Positions 60,401 through 64,000 of a stretch of 64,000 nt of DNA are shown piece after piece. The position numbers were made by a program, and so were the translations under genes. The stretch's first letter is position 1, and each line of letters starts with the position of its first letter. The stretch comes from Rhytidiadelphus loreus (taxonomy: Eukaryota > Streptophyta > Bryopsida > Hypnales > Hylocomiaceae): NCBI GenBank assembly GCA_947034895.1, contig OX344764.1:43877348-43941347 (forward strand), read 5' to 3'. Below the pieces are notes generated by a model that saw nothing but the letters and a program-made list of their open reading frames with translations, was not told the origin of the DNA and did not search any database.

Positions 60401-61502
60401 TGTAGCAGTAGTAAATTCTAGCATTGCATGCGCTGAGGCATGTAGGGGTTACTTTGCACACCTTGCAAACTAGCGTACAATCTTTAGGAGGATTATCTCC
60501 TACTGCAAAAGGAAAGGTGGTGTAACCAGTCCACTCTGTTTCATTGCGTTTACTACATCTCTTCAAGTAATCACACTCAGGATTTATACAAGCAAGATGA
60601 CCAGCGCAGTATGACTTACGGAACTTCAGGTTGTCCGAGTTGTGAATGTTTGTGGTCAGTACCTTGCACCATGGATGTCCGTCATAACGTTTGTCCATCC
60701 CCTCCAAGTTCCTTGCTGCAGAAGAAGACGAAGATGAACGACATGGAGGCAACTCGAAGATGACATCTCCATTGAAAATAGGTGGAAGGAATTGCACTTG
60801 ATGGTGGTTGATGGCGTTGAGATCCATTGTTGACAGTTCATTTCGAGATCGATGCATACCGCTTAGTCTCTTCAAAGAGTCCATTATGCTAACTCTGTCA
60901 ACCACAATTGGATACAATGGAGGACGAGACAACAAAGACTGTCTAGGGTTGTTTGATAAGGACCTGGAAACTGAGTGAACTAGACGCTTCTTGCCTTCAT
61001 CATTTGCCACAAACATTGGTTTATGTTGGAGATTGAGGTCAGGTGATTCTCCTTCCGATTCGCTAGATAGCTCAATGATGGAATCTAACTTCTCAACTTT
61101 CACTTCACGAAGAATGGCACTTGTAGGAAGTACCGGACGAACTTCACGAGGAGGACTAGGCAAAACAGTGTAGCTGACATACGGCATATCAACCGTTGAG
61201 TTATCTGATTGGCGACTTCGAATCTCTATTGATGCAGCTAACATGGATAGAGGAAGTCCGTAAGCTCTGTAGTTTCCAGCCGCAAGGTACCAACAGTGAC
61301 CTGTATCTTCTAATCTCCTCACTATTGGAATTGATTGTTGCAACTCTCCTAATTCAGACATCCTTTCCTCTTCAACATAAATGGATGACTCGATGAATCT
61401 AAAGCGAACATGAAGTAGATGGCTCATGACTATAGCATGACCTCCATCATCTACTGGAAAAACGAGAGGAACATCTTGACCATCTACACGAATGCAAGCC
61501 AT
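57457..61502 (-). CDS. MULE-like transposase with SWIM zinc finger, copy B, two exons, open throughout
   Basis: Exon 1 61502-59343 and exon 2 58845-57457 (minus) join in phase 0 across an intron with GTGAGT and TTTTCAG sites, giving a predicted 1182-residue protein with no stop. Residues 1-100 form an N-terminal domain also kept in copy A. About 145-155 is an acidic Ser patch (ELSSESEGE). About 290-385 is a Cys/His-rich DNA-binding region (CINPECDYLKRC, CKVCKVTPTC, HIGDHSHP), like the GCM1/WRKY or FLYWCH fingers of MULE transposases. About 480-700 is the MULE RNase H-like core with candidate catalytic Asp in MMFDHVKR and FMADSA and the C..H pair in CLLHW. Exon 2 ends with a SWIM motif, CTCPDF then NCKH, near residue 1115. 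Such proteins act in the nucleus, binding element ends and cutting them. ATG 61502 is the first in frame. No TIRs were located. This copy could still be active. Confidence 0.8.
59076..59189. mobile_element. Hairpin MITE in the intron of copy B
   Basis: The left arm GAACCAAATCTGGGGGTACT..GGTTGTCCAAAAACCT pairs with AGGTTCTTGGACAACC..AGTACCCCCACATTTGGTTC on the right. The arms are about 45 bp with few mismatches and the loop is about 20 bases (centre TCGGACCCGA). It sits next to an A-run at 59058-59076. It occurs only in copy B, so it post-dates the split from copy A. Confidence 0.75.
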
Positions 61503-64000
61503 CTTTTGTAATACAAGCGTTCATAACAATCAGAAAGAAAAAAGACAATTATGAATACAACATAAGGGGTTTTGTATCTTCTTCAAGTACTTTCAAAACA
61601 TGGTACCTTTTCCATCACTTAAGGAAGGCAACAGCCCAGTGGAAGTAAGGTATTGGATGAAAATCTACTAACAAATACAATAGCAGCTCGAATGCCACAT
61701 TCAAAAATCAACTTAAATTAGGATTTTAGTAAATGCTTAGTGCGGCGGTGTCAGGAATATCATAATTGCCTTCGGCGGCTCTGGAATAAAGCTATAAACT
61801 GCATATACCAAAAAATAGTTCCACAATAACAGTGATCACTATATCTCTTTAATTTGAATTGTGGCAAACAAGGTTGAGGTCCATGTCAGAGTGCTATTGT
61901 TATAAACTTTAATTCAAAAATTGACGGCACATTGATGTCATCTTGAAGTTTATTGGTTGTCATTTACTATTGGAAGCAACTGCCTACACGCTACTAAAGT
62001 TTAACGCGTTTTGGGCAAACTATACGCGCATTGGAAACAAATATAAGGTTTCTCAAATTCTGCAGAACACATTCTCATAACTAGTTTGCAAAACAATTAG
62101 TATATCTACTTAGTGGTCATAGTTTACATGTATTGCTCTCTCAGCTGATGCTCAACAACAGTTTGAGATTTCCTATTGTTGTCCTAGGGCAAACTAAGAA
62201 GCGGAAGAGGCGCATTTATTTGTATTTTTCGTCTTGCAAGGCACTTAGGAGATCTAGAATGACTCGTGCTAAGAAAGTTGTGTCCAAGAGAAGTCAGTCA
62301 TCACAGGGCAACCTGTGCAAAGTACTTAGCTTCGAGGTTGGAGGTACCGACGTACAAGAGAATGTTGCAGCGTAGGCATCAGATCAAATGCAAGCTATGT
62401 TCGAGGATACCTCTAGCGTGGCAAATATTTCAGGAGAAGATGCATGTCTACATGTATGCCACTCTTGATCCAATTCCTTCTCTTTCTAAATTCTTTGAAG
62501 TCATTGTAGTTATATTCTGTGACTAGTAAAGTGCGTTACAAGATTATTTCAGCTCTTACACTTATATGCATACATTCTGTATACAATAATTACACATTCG
62601 TATCAAGAAGAGTATGATATTAACTTTTTCAAGGATTCTCTTCTGAACTTCAATCTAGTCCACACATGAAAATAGTGCATCCTCCTACTAACTTATGTAC
62701 TTTTCTAGAGTCTTGTTATGAAGTCCAACTATTTGAAGGTATCTCATGTAAAGGCTTTCATATTTCACGAGGTATTCAGATTAAATTCCTAAAATTTTTA
62801 TTTTGATTAGTTTCATGGGTAACTATATAAAACTTCCAATGACCTTTAAAGTAAAGGTGAACACTTCAATTTCTAGAGGTCTTCAAGGCCATATATGTCC
62901 ATTACTGAAAGAGTAAGGCTTGCTAATTTTACTTCGTTTTCCAAAAGAAGCCGACATTGAATTTGTCAATTTCACTAGATTTTGAAGAAATAAATATACA
63001 CCTGCTAAGAAAAAATATACAACTCCATTTGTTTTTGAAAATAATAGTTCTTAGTGAAAAAGAAATCTCAGAAATCCTATGCAATTTTTCCTGATCAAAT
63101 AAATAAACTCAGTCAATACACTAATGAGAAAGCTATTTAGACATGTTTATGGTAATATTTTAAATAAAATGTAATTTTACTTATTTCAGTTAACTTCAAG
63201 GGAGGTCTGAATTTTTGTTTAAAAAATTCAGACTAAATTAAATAGCTTTGGGATTTTAAGAAATAAAAAACCATCATATCTTATTGTGAAAAGGAAAGGT
63301 CTTCTATTCTTGTCTGACATCGAAAGAATACTTTTGCTATTTCTTAAGCCAATTCTTCCGGAGGCAATAATCAAAAATGATTTATAAGGTCACTCATTTG
63401 AACTGAAGGCTTCACGCTTTATACTTCATTTTTTTTTCTGGGTCCACGTGTCATTCTAGATGTATTTCCTAATCTACGTCTTGAAAATAAAGCAAATTTT
63501 TAACTACAATTCCAATTATTTCTCATAGAATTATCTGATTCTAATATATCATTCTTTGAAGATAGAAAATTATCATGAATGACGCTACTAGCTTTTTATG
63601 AACTGGAAAAAGGTAATAGGTCTGACAACTGCCATATCTCTTAAATCACCCACGTCTGAAAATGTATATTGTTGGTATATATGTTTTTCTTTAAATATTG
63701 AGCACTCTACAGTTTTCTTTTTATTTGCATGATGTAAGCTATTTTTGAGTCCACTGCATGTAGACTTCAGAAACTCGTAATTAATTCATAAAACTTCCTA
63801 AACCTGAAGAAGAAGTTGGATTAAATTTAAATTTAATTTGCCTTTCAATAATAATTTACTAGAAAATAAAGAAGTATGTTCCACCTCCACGAAAAGATCA
63901 GGGTGGATTGACCCCCTCACTTGTCTATACCAGCACACTAATGATGATAAATATTGTTACCTACACTAATTGATTTAAAAGAGCTATAAGTTTTTACTGT
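61503..64000. other. Upstream flank of copy B, no confident gene
   Basis: Contains the promoter region of copy B on the minus strand. On the plus strand a frame at 62259-62375 begins MTRAKKVVSKRSQSSQGN, basic and exon-like, ending at a stop; its status is unknown. From 62.5 kb to the end the sequence is AT-rich without recognisable structure. No TIR for the MULE-like element was identified. Confidence 0.4.

Overview
The window looks like nuclear DNA of a land plant and consists almost entirely of nested transposable elements. No convincing host gene was found. The evidence for a plant is GT-AG introns, plant CACTA genes (tnp2-type and Ptta/En/Spm-type), a MULE-like transposase with a SWIM finger, 5-bp-TSD LTR and 3-bp-TSD CACTA insertions, and AT-rich spacers. 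The species cannot be named from the sequence; a seedless plant (bryophyte, lycophyte or fern) is my guess and only that.

Layout. 1-3860 has no recognisable gene. 3869-9307 is a 5.4-kb non-coding hAT-like foldback element with an 8-bp target duplication, GCGAC-rich ends and internal tandem repeats. 10848-33374 is most of a large CACTA element. A seven-exon TNPA-like gene with no visible lesion (minus, 15399 to 10848) faces away from a four-exon tnp2 transposase gene (plus, 19693-29502). The tnp2 gene carries one frameshift and one stop, and its first intron holds a 5.2-kb solo LTR. The right terminus (RC of CACTATAAGAAACCCG) is at 33374; the left terminus was not found.

33716-40210 is a decayed copy (A) of a two-exon MULE-like transposase. 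57457-61502 on the minus strand is a second copy (B) with no visible lesion; its predicted protein is 1182 aa and it shares the intron position with A. Between them, 40211-46077 is repeat-rich spacer. From about 46078 to 55024 lie pieces of an old hAT transposase, split by a MITE-like element with a 15-bp minisatellite and by a 5.26-kb CACTA element (49099-54359, TSD CTT). That CACTA element itself contains a 953-bp mini-CACTA (49345-50297, TSD TAG) and two MITEs.

A family of about 0.9-kb elements with TTAA|CCC termini, the hallmark of piggyBac-type transposition, occurs five times: two as inverted arms in the hAT-like element, two nested at 29.9-31.8 kb, and one at 55.3-56.2 kb. A shorter element with the same end logic lies at 52211-52459. 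Boundaries supported by both matching termini and target duplications are the best-supported calls; exon models rest on reading-frame continuity, splice signals and remembered family motifs, not on alignments.
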